Origin: Rhodococcus oxybenzonivorans | Lineage (GTDB): Bacteria; Actinomycetota; Actinomycetes; Mycobacteriales; Mycobacteriaceae | NCBI RefSeq assembly: GCF_003130705.1 | Contig: NZ_CP021354.1 | Location: 744,001-808,000 of the forward strand | DNA length: 64,000 bases | Direction: 5' to 3' | Part shown: positions 18,589-27,477 of the stretch, piece after piece | Position numbering within the stretch: the first letter of the stretch is position 1 | How the letters are laid out: each line of letters starts with the position of its first letter | Notes under the pieces: model-generated | Databases searched by the model: none | The model's input: only the letters and a program-made list of their open reading frames with translations | What the model was told of the DNA's origin: nothing | Made by a program: the position numbers and the translations under genes

Positions 18589-18773
18589 GGCAGGCCCAGC
18601 AGGTGGCGCCCGTCATGCATCAGTTCGTGCATGTACATGCCACTGCGCGAAATCGCGCCCTGGTCGAATCCCACGAGGTAGAGAGCAAGCATCGCGAAAA
18701 GTACGATCGCGAACGAGATGACGGCGAGCCGGGTCGAATCGACCGATGCGCCGGGTGCGTAGACGAGTGCCAT
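18579..18773 (-). CDS. cbtB: CbtB cobalt transporter subunit
   Basis: A 64-residue partner of CbtA with one transmembrane helix (LAVISFAIVLFAMLALYLVGF) and the metal-binding tail MHELMHDGRHLLGLPCH. It is about 75% identical by eye to the CbtB at 15590, including all His residues in the tail. A good ribosome binding site (AGGAGG, 6 nt) precedes the ATG at 18773. The cobalamin riboswitch lies just upstream. Confidence 0.9.
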   Translation of the reverse strand: MALVYAPGASVDSTRLAVISFAIVLFAMLALYLVGFDQGAISRSGMYMHELMHDGRHLLGLPCH

Positions 18774-18808
18774 GGTTCCTCCTGGGATGTCGCGTCCCCT
18801 AGGTTCAT

Positions 18809-18935
18809 GCGATGGCCGCAGTATCTGGCTGTCGAGGTGGTTCCCGCATCTTGCCGTGGCCTAGCTGAGGGACTACTCCGATTTACAGTGGCGCGACCGC
18901 TCCGGTTTTGCACCGGATTCCTGCCGAACCATCGC
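18809..18935 (-). promoter_or_regulatory. Cobalamin (B12) riboswitch
   Basis: Read on the minus strand, the region shows the conserved cobalamin riboswitch core: GGAATCCGGTGCAAAACCGG, then GCGGTCGCGCCACTGTAA, and a B12-box-like AGCCAGATACTGCGG near the 3' end. The outer stem P1 can form from GCGATGG (18935-18929) and CCATCGC (18815-18809). It ends 35 bp before cbtB. When cobalamin is abundant the fold would reduce cbtB-cbtA expression. Confidence 0.9.
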
Positions 18936-19009
18936 TTTGTCTTGCGAACTTTCGCACCCGGCGGGCCGCCGTGTCAATGTTCGCCTCGAGGTTTGTGTCG
19001 AGCAGGTCC

Positions 19010-19324
19010 TCAACGGTCGGCCGCTGCCGAGACGTCGAGAACCACCTCGAACTCGAGCAGAGACGCGCCGGACGCCACCGGCTTCTGCCGCTCACCAGCG
19101 TGCGCTTCCCGTGCAGGGCCGTCGCGCCACGCCTCGAACGCCTCTTCGCTCTCCCACTGGGTGACGACGAAGTAGCGGTTCTCGCCCTTGACCGGGCGCA
19201 GAAGCTGGAACCCGAGAAAGCCTGGGGAATTCTCGACGGCATGCGCGCGTCCTGCGAAGCGCTTCTCCAGTTCGGGGCCCGCACCCTCGGGAACTTCGAT
19301 TGCATTGATCTTCACCACTGCCAT
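19010..19324 (-). CDS. mhuD: MhuD-type haem-degrading monooxygenase
   Basis: A 104-residue ferredoxin-like (ABM) protein that degrades haem to release iron, in the position of Rv3592. The residues that hold and position haem in mycobacterial MhuD are all present at the same numbers: Asn7 (VKIN), Trp66 (FEAW) and His75 (AREAH). GASLLEFEVVLDV at the C-terminus also matches closely. The MhuD product is a mycobilin rather than biliverdin in mycobacteria; whether that holds here is inference. A TACCCT -10 element 8 nt before the ATG suggests a leaderless transcript. Confidence 0.9.
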   Translation of the reverse strand: MAVVKINAIEVPEGAGPELEKRFAGRAHAVENSPGFLGFQLLRPVKGENRYFVVTQWESEEAFEAWRDGPAREAHAGERQKPVASGASLLEFEVVLDVSAAADR

Positions 19325-19357
19325 GCTTGGGGAGGGTACTCCGCTAGCGTCGCAGTC
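19325..19357. promoter_or_regulatory. Compact divergent leaderless promoters
   Basis: The 33 bp between mhuD and the hydrolase carry a -10 in each direction: TACCCT on the minus strand (19338-19333), 8 nt before mhuD, and TAGCGT on the plus strand (19345-19350), 7 nt before the GTG at 19358. Neither gene has a Shine-Dalgarno site. The two -35 regions must overlap the opposite gene. Confidence 0.5.
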
Positions 19358-20113
19358 GTGGTGGGTGAGAGTGCGTTGCACGACGAGGGCGGCACCGGAC
19401 GACCGATTCTGCTGCTGCACGGGTTGATGGGCAGTGCGCGGACGTGGCGCAGGCAGGTTCCGTGGCTGCGCGAACACGGCCACGTCTACACGTTCGACGC
19501 TGCAGGCCACGGCCGTCCCGCCCCGCCCGTGCTGTCGACGGAAGCATTCGTCGAAGACCTGGCGGCGGCATTGAGTCCGGTCGCCGAGCCGCTGGTCGTC
19601 ATCGGGCATTCGATGGGCGCCTTGCACGCGTGGTGCCTGGCCGCCGAGTTCCCGGAGAAGGTCGCCGCTCTCGTTCTCGAAGACATGGCGCCTGATTTTC
19701 GTGGCCGTACCGCCGACGACTGGGCGGCGATGATCTCGAACTGGCCGCAACCGTTCGAGACGCGTAAGGCCTTGGTCGAGTACTTCGGACCTGTCGCGGG
19801 TCAGTACTTCCTCGACTCGTTCGAGCAGCGAGACGACGGCTGGTACCTGCATGGCGAGGTCGAAACGTTCCGCGCCATCTCCGCCGAGTGGGGTGACCGG
19901 CACTTCTGGGCTCAGTGGGCCTCGATCACGGTGCCGGCGCTGCTGATCGAGGGCGAGTACACCATCACCCCCGAGGGGCAGATGCGGAAGATGGCAGAGC
20001 GGCATCCCCACGCCGAATACGTCCGCATCGAGGAAGCCGGGCACCTCGTCCACGACGATCAGCCCGAGCAGTACCGGAAAGTGGTCGAGGAATTCCTGCA
20101 CGAACTGACCTGA
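19358..20113 (+). CDS. Alpha/beta hydrolase
   Basis: A 251-residue alpha/beta hydrolase in the place of Rv3591c. It shows the oxyanion motif LLLHGLMGSARTW, the nucleophile elbow GHSMGALHAW (Ser in G-H-S-M-G), and the catalytic His in IEEAGHLVHDDQPEQY, with an Asp or Glu expected in LLIEGEYT. The substrate is unknown. GTG 19358 is preferred because of the -10 element; a second GTG follows at once at 19361. It is divergent from mhuD. Confidence 0.85.
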   Translation: MVGESALHDEGGTGRPILLLHGLMGSARTWRRQVPWLREHGHVYTFDAAGHGRPAPPVLSTEAFVEDLAAALSPVAEPLVVIGHSMGALHAWCLAAEFPEKVAALVLEDMAPDFRGRTADDWAAMISNWPQPFETRKALVEYFGPVAGQYFLDSFEQRDDGWYLHGEVETFRAISAEWGDRHFWAQWASITVPALLIEGEYTITPEGQMRKMAERHPHAEYVRIEEAGHLVHDDQPEQYRKVVEEFLHELT

Positions 20114-20185
20114 GCGCACGGTTGCGCAGAGGTTTGTCAGCTGCGGACGCAATCGTGGAGGTTTCCAGCAATCTTCTCAGCGTCT

Positions 20186-20205
20186 GTGCCCGATCGTGAG
20201 GGCAC
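20186..20205. terminator. Short hairpin between convergent genes
   Basis: GTGCCC (20186-20191) and GGGCAC (20200-20205) can form a 6-bp stem with an 8-nt loop. It lies between the hydrolase stop and the mutY stop and could end either transcript. The stem is short, so the call is weak. Confidence 0.35.
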
Positions 20206-21084
20206 CTAGCTTCCCTCACCCGCGAGGGCGAAGAGGCCGTCGTCGGTCTGCTCCACCAAGCCGTCGAGCAGTAACGAGTGCAGAGCACGATCACGCTGAC
20301 CGGGGTCGTCGAGCCACACCTGGTCGAGGCGAACCCGCTCGACCGGACGCGAACTGTCGCGCAACACCGCCATGAGCTTGCCGCGAACCTGACGGTCCGT
20401 GCCCGCAAACTTCTGCACCTTCCTGCGTTCACCGGTGTGCGCTGGTCGCCCAGCGTCCATCCAGGCGCAACTCGGCAGCGGACACCGCGAGCATTCGGGG
20501 GAGCGTGCGGTGCAGATCGTCGCACCGAGTTCCATGAGTGCCGCAGAGAACGTGGCGGCGCGGGCGCGGGTCCGGGGCAGCAGCGCGGACACGTCCGCCA
20601 GGTCGCGCACCGTCGACGGGTTGCCGGGCTCCGCGTTGCCGTGCACAGCGCGCGCCACCACCCGTCGAACATTGGTGTCGACGACGGGGACACGCTGCCC
20701 GTAGGCGAAGCACGCCACTGCGCGAGCGGTGTACGCGCCGATCCCGGGAAGCCCGAGGAGGGTGTCGACGTCGCTCGGGACCACGTCACCGTGCTGGGTG
20801 GCCAGCACTTCGGAACACTGGTGCAGTCGCAGCGCTCGCCGCGGATAACCGAGCTTTCCCCACGCGCGCAAGACGTCGGCCTGGCTCGACGCCGCCATCA
20901 GGGACGGGACGGGCCAGCGCTGCACCCATTGCTCCCAGATGGGAGCAACGCGGACGACGGGTGTCTGCTGCAGCATGATCTCGCTCATCAGAATGTGCCA
21001 GGCGGTCACACCCTCGCGACGCCACGGCAAATCCCTGGCCTCGGCGTCGTACCACCTGATCAGCGCAGACGAGTCCACGGTCAC
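20206..21084 (-). CDS. mutY: A/G-specific adenine glycosylase
   Basis: MutY removes adenine opposite 8-oxoguanine in DNA. The 292-residue protein shows the catalytic-helix region HILMSEIMLQQTPV, the helix-hairpin-helix LPGIGAYTARAVACFAYG followed by VPVVDTNVRRVVAR with the catalytic Asp, and a [4Fe-4S] cluster site spaced C-x6-C-x2-C-x4-C (ICTARSPECSRCPLPSC). Like mycobacterial MutY it lacks a full C-terminal NUDIX-like domain, so it is shorter than the E. coli enzyme (350). Confidence 0.95.
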   Translation of the reverse strand: MTVDSSALIRWYDAEARDLPWRREGVTAWHILMSEIMLQQTPVVRVAPIWEQWVQRWPVPSLMAASSQADVLRAWGKLGYPRRALRLHQCSEVLATQHGDVVPSDVDTLLGLPGIGAYTARAVACFAYGQRVPVVDTNVRRVVARAVHGNAEPGNPSTVRDLADVSALLPRTRARAATFSAALMELGATICTARSPECSRCPLPSCAWMDAGRPAHTGERRKVQKFAGTDRQVRGKLMAVLRDSSRPVERVRLDQVWLDDPGQRDRALHSLLLDGLVEQTDDGLFALAGEGS

Positions 21085-21177
21085 TTCTTCTCACAAGTCC
21101 CTTCGCCGCAGTGCCAACCGGAATTTCCGTCGACGTAATGCTCCCGCAGAGCCGGTGCAACAGGAGGGGTGCACAAT

Positions 21178-21810
21178 ATGCTCATGCCTAACTCCAACCC
21201 GGTTTCTGCATGGAAGTCCCTACGCCAGGGTAACGAGCGGTTCGTCAACGGCACCTCGCTCCATCCCAGCCAGGGCGTCGCCGATCGCGCGAAGCTCGTC
21301 GGCGGCCAGCACCCCACGGCCGTCCTGTTCGGATGCGGAGACTCCCGCGTCGCCGCCGAGATCATCTTCGACCAGGGGCTCGGCGACATGTTCGTCGTCC
21401 GCACCGCAGGCCACGTCCTCGACGACGCGGTTCTCGGGTCGATCGAGTACGCCGTCGGGGTGCTCAACGTGCCGCTCATCGTCGTGCTCGGTCACGACAG
21501 CTGTGGCGCCGTCAAGGCGACGCTCGACGCCCTCGACGACGGCAACATCCCCCCCGGATTCATCCGCAGCATCGTCGAACGTGTGGCGCCGTCGATCCTG
21601 AAGGGACGCCGCGAGGGCCTCAGTACCGTCGACGAACTCGAAGGTCGCCATGTGGTGGAGACCGGTGCGCTGCTCATGCAGCGGTCGCGCATCATCGCGG
21701 AGAAGGTGGAGAGCGGCGCGTGCGCCATCGCCGGTGTCACGTACAAGCTGTCCGACGGCCGCACCCACCTGCAGGGCGCCGTCGGAGACATCGGTGAGCT
21801 CACGGACTGA
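21178..21810 (+). CDS. canB: Beta-carbonic anhydrase
   Basis: A 210-residue beta-class carbonic anhydrase that interconverts CO2 and bicarbonate, matching Rv3588c. Zinc ligands are visible as the Cys of LFGCGDSRV and the His and Cys of VLGHDSCGAVKATL; the Asp-Arg pair of CGDSR is the catalytic dyad. AGGAGG at 21162-21167 sits 10 nt before the ATG at 21178, so that start is preferred over the GTG at 21169, which is only 1 nt from the site. Confidence 0.93.
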   Translation: MLMPNSNPVSAWKSLRQGNERFVNGTSLHPSQGVADRAKLVGGQHPTAVLFGCGDSRVAAEIIFDQGLGDMFVVRTAGHVLDDAVLGSIEYAVGVLNVPLIVVLGHDSCGAVKATLDALDDGNIPPGFIRSIVERVAPSILKGRREGLSTVDELEGRHVVETGALLMQRSRIIAEKVESGACAIAGVTYKLSDGRTHLQGAVGDIGELTD

Positions 21811-21856
21811 CCGCGACACGCCGCACCCGCTGAGCCGTACCCGCACGCTGCCGAAC

Positions 21857-21869
21857 TACCGTTGACGTC
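21857..21869 (+). promoter_or_regulatory. -10 element of leaderless promoter
   Basis: TACCGT (21857-21862) lies 7 nt before the GTG at 21870, with no ribosome binding site between. This fits a leaderless transcript for the membrane protein gene. Confidence 0.4.
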
Positions 21870-22640
21870 GTGCTGGAACCGAATGGACCGTTGCCCCCCG
21901 AGATTTACTGGCGCCGCAGGGCGCTGGCGATCGGCGGCGCCATCGTCGTGCTGCTCTTGGTGGTCTGGTTGATCAGTTCCCTCCGCGGTGGGGACGATTC
22001 CGAGACCGACCCCGCGGCAGCCAGCTCGTCGTTGACCACGCCGGTGTCGATTTCACCGACTGCCTCGGGTTCGCCGTCGAGTGGTGGTTCCGGCGGCTCG
22101 GGTGGGGGCGGCGGAGCTGCCGCGGCCGGCGATGAAGGGTCCGGCACGGCAAGTGCCTCGGGCTCCTCGACCAGTGGAGCATCGAGCAGTGCCGGGTCGA
22201 CGAGTGCAGCGGTCAGCGGTCAGACTGTTGCGGCCGGCCAGTGCCCGGACCAATCCCTGGCCATCAAAGTCGCTGCCGACAAGCCGACATACCTTCCTGG
22301 GGAAGAGCCGAGTTTCACGACGGTCATCACCAACATCGGCACCACGTCGTGCCAGCGCGACCTCGGTAGCAGCCTGCAGCAGGTGCTGGTGTACACGATC
22401 GACGGCAGCGTCCGGCTGTGGTCCAACATCGACTGCTTCCCGCAGTCCGCGGCCGACCTGCGCACCCTCGCCCCCGGCGAGCAGGCTCAGTTCACGGTGA
22501 AGTGGTCTGCCAAGACGTCCGCACCGGATTGCCTCACCCAACCGGAACCGCAGCGCGATCCGGTGGGTCCCGGCGCATACACCGTGGTGGGGCAGCTGGG
22601 ACAGCTGCGTAGTGCGCCGGAACCGTTCAACCTGAGCTGA
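21870..22640 (+). CDS. Membrane-anchored conserved protein (Rv3587c-like)
   Basis: A 256-residue protein with one N-terminal transmembrane helix (ALAIGGAIVVLLLVVWLI, about residues 17-34), a Ser/Gly-rich linker to about residue 120, and an extracytoplasmic domain with four Cys (CPDQS, SCQRDL, DCFPQ, DCLTQ) that may form two disulfides. The domain has a beta-sandwich look (YLPGEEPSFTTVITNIGTTSCQRDLGS). No function is known. Its place beside canB and mutY is conserved in M. tuberculosis. Confidence 0.75.
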   Translation: MLEPNGPLPPEIYWRRRALAIGGAIVVLLLVVWLISSLRGGDDSETDPAAASSSLTTPVSISPTASGSPSSGGSGGSGGGGGAAAAGDEGSGTASASGSSTSGASSSAGSTSAAVSGQTVAAGQCPDQSLAIKVAADKPTYLPGEEPSFTTVITNIGTTSCQRDLGSSLQQVLVYTIDGSVRLWSNIDCFPQSAADLRTLAPGEQAQFTVKWSAKTSAPDCLTQPEPQRDPVGPGAYTVVGQLGQLRSAPEPFNLS

Positions 22641-22645
22641 CCGGA

Positions 22646-23593
22646 CTACAGCTCGATCCGGGACCGGCGATCGAATTCCTTCTCCAGGCCGGTCTGGTCA
22701 GGGTCGGCGAGCAGTGCCGCGAGAAGAATGCGGGCCTGTCCGGCTCTGAGGTCGGTCGAGAAGAGGGCCCCGGCCGCGATGAGATCGGAGCCGCCTCCAC
22801 CTCCGCCGTAAGTGGGGGAGATCGACCCGAACGGAACGCGGGTGGATACGGCGACCGGCACACCCGCCGCGACGGATTCGCGTACCGCCTCGACGATTCC
22901 GGGGTTCGCGTTGCCGGATCCGAGCGCATCGAGAACCAAGCCGTGCGCGCCGGTGCTCCGGCACGCGTCGAACTGCACACGATCCGTGCCAGGGTAGATC
23001 GCGACGACGTCGACACGGACGCCGGAGATCGGACGCCAGGGCAGTGGCTCGGGCCGGTGGCGGTGCATCGGGGTGCGGACGGACCGGAACGCATCGAGCG
23101 CGGTCGTGTCCGCCTTGCGGACCCCCGGAACCGGATGAAGCTTTCCGCCGAAGGAAATCAACACTCCCAGTCCACGCATGGCCGGATCGGTTGCGGCCGA
23201 CAATGCGGCCGAGAGGTTGGCCTGCGCGTCCGACTCGGGATGATCGAAGGTGCGTTGTGCCCCGGTGAAGACGACCGGCCGGGGATCGGCGTGATGCAGA
23301 TCCACCAGAAACGCGGTTTCCTCCATGGTGTCGGTTCCGTGGAGAACGACCACCCCGGCGACAGTGGGGTCGCGGAGTTCCGCTGCGATTGCCTCGCGTA
23401 CCCGATCCATGTCGGCGAAGGTCATACACGAGCTGTCCTTCGACAGGACATCGGTGACGCGGACCTCGGTGGCCGCCCGCTCGGCTCCGGTCGCGAGCAG
23501 ATCCGGGCCGGTGACGACGGGACGGCTCACACCGTCCTCGCCGCGTCGGCTCGCGATGGTGCCCCCGGTGGTGACGACGGCGACTGTAGGCAC
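22646..23593 (-). CDS. ansA: L-asparaginase
   Basis: A 315-residue type I/II asparaginase that hydrolyses asparagine to aspartate and ammonia. The first catalytic Thr is in VVTTGGTIAS near the N-terminus and the second in VVLHGTDTMEETAFLV. No signal peptide is present, so the enzyme is cytoplasmic. The GTG directly follows the permease stop. It is the third gene of aspA-ansP-ansA and ends 5 bp from the convergent membrane-protein stop. Confidence 0.93.
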   Translation of the reverse strand: MPTVAVVTTGGTIASRRGEDGVSRPVVTGPDLLATGAERAATEVRVTDVLSKDSSCMTFADMDRVREAIAAELRDPTVAGVVVLHGTDTMEETAFLVDLHHADPRPVVFTGAQRTFDHPESDAQANLSAALSAATDPAMRGLGVLISFGGKLHPVPGVRKADTTALDAFRSVRTPMHRHRPEPLPWRPISGVRVDVVAIYPGTDRVQFDACRSTGAHGLVLDALGSGNANPGIVEAVRESVAAGVPVAVSTRVPFGSISPTYGGGGGGSDLIAAGALFSTDLRAGQARILLAALLADPDQTGLEKEFDRRSRIEL

Positions 23594-25084
23594 TTACTGT
23601 CCTCCCTGCGAGGCGGTCGGGTAGTCATCGGTGGACATGCTGTCATCTCGTGCGGCGGCCAGGTCGCGGATGCGGTTTCTGCAGGCGTACCAGCCGATCA
23701 CCAGGAGCGGGGCGATGATGGCGATCGATCCGACGGTCCACGTTCCGACGGGGTGGTCGAAAGCCATCAGCACGACTACGCCGACGAGGAACGCCAACGT
23801 CAGAAGGCCGGTGTAGGGGGCGCCGAACATCCGGAAACTTGGCCGTACGAGGCGCCCCTCCTTCGCGAACTTCCAGAGTTTCAACTGGCACAACACGATC
23901 ACGGCCCAGGCGCTGATGATCCCGAGGGCGGCCAGGTTGAGGACGATCTCGAACGCCTGAGTGGGAACGATCGCATTGAGTCCGACACCGAGGAGGATGA
24001 CGAATCCCGTGAGAGCGATGCCGCCGTAGGGGACGCCCGCCTTGTTCATCCTCGCCGCGAACGCGGGCGCCGACCCCGCCATGGCCATCGAGTGCAGTAT
24101 TCGTCCGGTCGAATACAGTCCGGCATTGAGTGAGGACAGTGCGGCGGTGAGTACGACGAGATTCATGATCGCGTCTGCGCCTTCGACGTTGATCGTTCCG
24201 AAGAAGGTAACGAACGGGCTTTCGCCGGCGTGATATTCCATGTAGGGGAGAAGCAGCGCCAGTAACAGGACGGATCCGACGTAGAAAACGAGAATCCGGA
24301 GGATCACCGTGTTGATCGCCTTGGGGATTACCTTCTCCGGATTCTTGGTTTCCCCGGCCGTGGTACCGACCAATTCGATGGATGCGTAGGCGAATACGAC
24401 GCCCTGAATCACCACGATTGCGGGCAGGATGCCGTTGGGGAACCACCCGCCGTTGTCGGAGATCATGTTGAAGCCGGAGGTGTGGCCCTCGATGGGGGTA
24501 CCGAACAAGACGAAGTAGACCCCGAAGCAGAGGAATGCGGCCAGCGCCACGACTTTGATGAGCGCGAACCAGAATTCCAATTCACCGAACACGCGTACCG
24601 ATACCATGTTCAGTGTCAAAACGAGCGCTACTGCCGCCAAGGCGAATACCCATTGGTCGACGTCCCCCAGCGGCGCCCAGTATTTCTTGAAGAAGTTCAT
24701 GTAGAGCGCTACTGCAGTGACGTCGACGACCGCGGTCATCGCCCAGTTCAGCCAGTAGAGCCAGCCGGCGGCGAACGCCATCTTCTCGCCGAAGAATTCG
24801 CGCGAGTACGAGACGAACGAACCCGACGTGGGACGGTGCATCACCAGCTCGCCCAGTGCCCGCAGAATCAGGAAGGCGAAAAATCCGCAGAGGGCGTAGA
24901 CGAGAACAAGGGCGGGTCCTGCTTGATGAAGGCGTCCACCGGCGCCCATGAACAGACCGGTGCCGATCGCACCACCGATGGCGATCATCTGAATCTGTCG
25001 AGGGCCGAGGGTCTTTCGATACCCCAGATCTTCCTCGACGAAGATGTCGTGTGTCTGACTCGGGCCGTCTTTTTCGATCGTCAT
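23594..25084 (-). CDS. ansP: APC-family amino acid permease (asparagine type)
   Basis: A 496-residue amino acid-polyamine-organocation transporter with about 12 membrane segments. The conserved first helix is [34 protein letters not shown], and the next conserved loop is [24 protein letters not shown]. The context (aspA before, ansA after) suggests uptake of asparagine and/or aspartate, which is inferred rather than visible. The aspA stop overlaps its start by 4 bp. Confidence 0.88.
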   Translation of the reverse strand: MTIEKDGPSQTHDIFVEEDLGYRKTLGPRQIQMIAIGGAIGTGLFMGAGGRLHQAGPALVLVYALCGFFAFLILRALGELVMHRPTSGSFVSYSREFFGEKMAFAAGWLYWLNWAMTAVVDVTAVALYMNFFKKYWAPLGDVDQWVFALAAVALVLTLNMVSVRVFGELEFWFALIKVVALAAFLCFGVYFVLFGTPIEGHTSGFNMISDNGGWFPNGILPAIVVIQGVVFAYASIELVGTTAGETKNPEKVIPKAINTVILRILVFYVGSVLLLALLLPYMEYHAGESPFVTFFGTINVEGADAIMNLVVLTAALSSLNAGLYSTGRILHSMAMAGSAPAFAARMNKAGVPYGGIALTGFVILLGVGLNAIVPTQAFEIVLNLAALGIISAWAVIVLCQLKLWKFAKEGRLVRPSFRMFGAPYTGLLTLAFLVGVVVLMAFDHPVGTWTVGSIAIIAPLLVIGWYACRNRIRDLAAARDDSMSTDDYPTASQGGQ

Positions 25085-26526
25085 GACACCACTCCAGCGG
25101 TCGTCGGAACGGGAGCCTGAGTTGCCGTACCGGCCCTCAGGTTAGCGAGGTGCTCCGGACTGAGTAGTCGATCGAGTTCGTCTCGGTCGAGCAGTCCCGC
25201 ATCGATCACGAGGTCGGCGACCCTACGACCGGACACCAGCGCTTCCTGCGCGATACGGGTCGACGCGGTATAGCCGATGTACGGATTGAGCGCGGTGACG
25301 AGTCCGATCGAGTCTTCGACCCGGGCACGCAGAAGTTCGGTGTTGGCGGTGATCCCGAGAACGCACTTGTCGGCCAGGATGCGGCAGGCGGCGGCCAGAT
25401 GCCGCATTCCGTCCGACAGCGAATGCACGATGATCGGTTCGAAGGCGTTGAGTTGCAGCTGGCCGGATTCGGCGGCCATCGTGATGGTGACGTCATGACC
25501 GATGACCTCGTAGGCCACCTGGTTGAGCACTTCCGGAATCACGGGATTGACCTTGCCGGGCATGATCGAAGATCCCGCCTGCACCGGCGGCAGATTGATC
25601 TCGTTGAGTCCCGCCCGCGGACCGGAGGACAGGAGACGAAGGTCGTTGCAGACCTTCGACAACTTCACCGCGATCCTCTTCAGGACGCCGGACAGGTGCA
25701 CGAACTGGCCCACATCCTGGGTAGCCTCCACCAGGTCGGTGGCGAGAACGAGGGGAAGCCCGGTGAGTTCGCGCAGCTTGTCGCACGCGGCCTCGGCGTA
25801 CCCGGCGGGGGCGTTGAGACCGGTCCCGATTGCGGTGGCTCCGAGATTGATCTCGTGGACCAGAAGCGCTGCTTCCCCGAGTCGTGCGCGGTCCTCGTCG
25901 ATCATCACCGAGTAGGTGGCGAATTCCTGTCCGAGTGTCATCGGGACCGCATCCTGAAGTTGGGTGCGGCCCATCTTCACCGTGCCGGCGAACTCGACGG
26001 CCTTCGAACCGAATGCCTCCTGCAGGACCCGCAGGGCGTCGAGCAGATCCTCGATCGTCAGGATCGTGGCGATGTTGACTGCCGTGGGATAGACGTCGTT
26101 GGTCGATTGGCTGAGGTTGACGTGCTCGTTGGGGTGCAGGTGCTGGTACTCGCCGCGATCGTAACCGAGAATTTCGAGCGCCCGGTTGGCAATGACCTCG
26201 TTGGCGTTCATGTTGGTCGACGTCCCGGCGCCACCCTGGATCACATCGACGACGAACTGCTCGTGCCAGCGGCCCTCGACAATTTCGCGGCAGGCCTGGC
26301 CGATCGCCTCGGCGCGGCGGTGGTCGAGAATGCCCAGCTTCTCGTTGGCGCTCGATGCCGCCCATTTGACGAAGGCGAGTCCGCGAATCAACGAGGGGTT
26401 CGTCGAGATCGGCCGACCGGTGATCGGGAAGTTCTCCACCGCACGGAGCGTGTGAATCCCCCAGTACGACTCTGCGGGCACCTGGCGGTCCCCGAGTAGG
26501 TCGTGTTCTGTTCTCGTTTCGAGCAC
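25081..26526 (-). CDS. aspA: Aspartate ammonia-lyase
   Basis: AspA splits aspartate into fumarate and ammonia. The 481-residue protein has the fumarase/aspartase signature [15 protein letters not shown], which contains the catalytic Ser loop, and the conserved [18 protein letters not shown] and [20 protein letters not shown] segment (here [18 protein letters not shown]). Length and motifs match AspA rather than FumC. Together with AnsP and AnsA it gives asparagine uptake, hydrolysis and entry to the TCA cycle. The divergent GntR gene and palindromes upstream suggest induction by a substrate. Confidence 0.93.
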   Translation of the reverse strand: MLETRTEHDLLGDRQVPAESYWGIHTLRAVENFPITGRPISTNPSLIRGLAFVKWAASSANEKLGILDHRRAEAIGQACREIVEGRWHEQFVVDVIQGGAGTSTNMNANEVIANRALEILGYDRGEYQHLHPNEHVNLSQSTNDVYPTAVNIATILTIEDLLDALRVLQEAFGSKAVEFAGTVKMGRTQLQDAVPMTLGQEFATYSVMIDEDRARLGEAALLVHEINLGATAIGTGLNAPAGYAEAACDKLRELTGLPLVLATDLVEATQDVGQFVHLSGVLKRIAVKLSKVCNDLRLLSSGPRAGLNEINLPPVQAGSSIMPGKVNPVIPEVLNQVAYEVIGHDVTITMAAESGQLQLNAFEPIIVHSLSDGMRHLAAACRILADKCVLGITANTELLRARVEDSIGLVTALNPYIGYTASTRIAQEALVSGRRVADLVIDAGLLDRDELDRLLSPEHLANLRAGTATQAPVPTTAGVVS

Positions 26527-26620
26527 TTGACTTCATTCCTCACGTGGATTCGCGCTAGCAGTGGTCCCGCGGCGCTCGGAGAGGCAGTCGGTAGACCTGC
26601 CCACCTACCTGCCTGCCAGG

Positions 26621-26631
26621 CTGTCAGACAG
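26621..26631. promoter_or_regulatory. Palindromic operator copy 1 (CTGTCAGACAG)
   Basis: A perfect 11-bp palindrome, CTGTC-A-GACAG, in the promoter between aspA and the GntR gene. It is identical to the copy at 26727. FadR-subfamily regulators bind short palindromes of this kind, so it is probably the site of the adjacent regulator. Confidence 0.6.
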
Positions 26632-26720
26632 GTGACATTGTTACGTGGCTCACTTGCGGTCGTCAACCCCTCGATTCGCGCAGGTTGACGCATTTGCCTG
26701 GTCGTGAGAAGAATATTGCC

Positions 26721-27440
26721 ATGAACCTGTCAGACAGCTGGGCAGCCAAGCGTCCCGTGACCGCGCGGGTCAGCGCCGCCGAAGCTGTTCTCGCGGACCT
26801 GCGCGCCGCCATCACCTCGGGTGAGTTGGCGGTCGGTGAGCGGCTCCCGTCGGAAGCGTCGTTGGCGACGCGGCACGGGGTCAGTCGTTCGGTCATCCGC
26901 GAGGCCCTGCGGTCGTGTCATGCGCTGGGTCTGACCGAGACCAAATCGGGTCTGGGCACGTTCGTCATCAGTGATTCGATCGCGCGCGACCTCGACTTCG
27001 GGAACTACGCCGCCAACGAGCTCGTCGAGGCGCGCCCTCATGTGGAGATCCCCGCTGCCGGATGGGCGGCGCAGCGGCACTCTGCCGAGGATCTTGCCGC
27101 ATTGCGCGGCTTGGCCGGTCAGATGCGCGACGAGGACGACCCCTTGGTGTGGGTGTCCCTGGACGCCCAGTTCCACGCGCTGATCGCCCGGACCAGTCGC
27201 AATCGTGTGTTCGAGTCGGTCGTCGTCGATATTCGTGAAGCGCTGACCCGGCAGTCGGAAACGCTCAACCTGGTCGCCGGCCGGCAGCGGAGGTCGAACG
27301 ACGAGCACGACCGGATAGTCGACGGGATCGAGTCCAGGAGCTACGACGTGGCCGCCAAGGCCATGGCGGAACACCTCGATGCCGTGCGTGTCGCACTGGA
27401 ATCCGTTGTCGGCGAGTCCTATTCGGCGGATCGATCGTAG
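26721..27440 (+). CDS. GntR/FadR-family regulator of aspartate operon
   Basis: A 239-residue GntR regulator of the FadR subfamily. The winged HTH is VLADLRAAITSGELAVGERLPSEASLATRHGVSRSVIREALRSCHALGL, and the helical FCD ligand domain follows, with metal/ligand residues expected in VSLDAQFHALIARTSRNRVF and NDEHDRIVDGI. It is divergent from aspA-ansP-ansA, so amino or dicarboxylic acids are likely effectors. ATG 26721 is preferred over a start at 26685. The operator copy at 26727 lies inside the first codons. Confidence 0.88.
   Translation: MNLSDSWAAKRPVTARVSAAEAVLADLRAAITSGELAVGERLPSEASLATRHGVSRSVIREALRSCHALGLTETKSGLGTFVISDSIARDLDFGNYAANELVEARPHVEIPAAGWAAQRHSAEDLAALRGLAGQMRDEDDPLVWVSLDAQFHALIARTSRNRVFESVVVDIREALTRQSETLNLVAGRQRRSNDEHDRIVDGIESRSYDVAAKAMAEHLDAVRVALESVVGESYSADRS
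26727..26737. promoter_or_regulatory. Palindromic operator copy 2 inside regulator start
   Basis: A second exact copy of CTGTCAGACAG, covering codons 3-6 of the regulator. A site overlapping its own start region suggests autorepression, by blocking transcription or elongation. The two copies are centred 106 bp apart. Confidence 0.55.
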
Positions 27441-27477
27441 GAGGTAGTTCGGCTCGTACGTTCCGGTCGGGCGAAAA

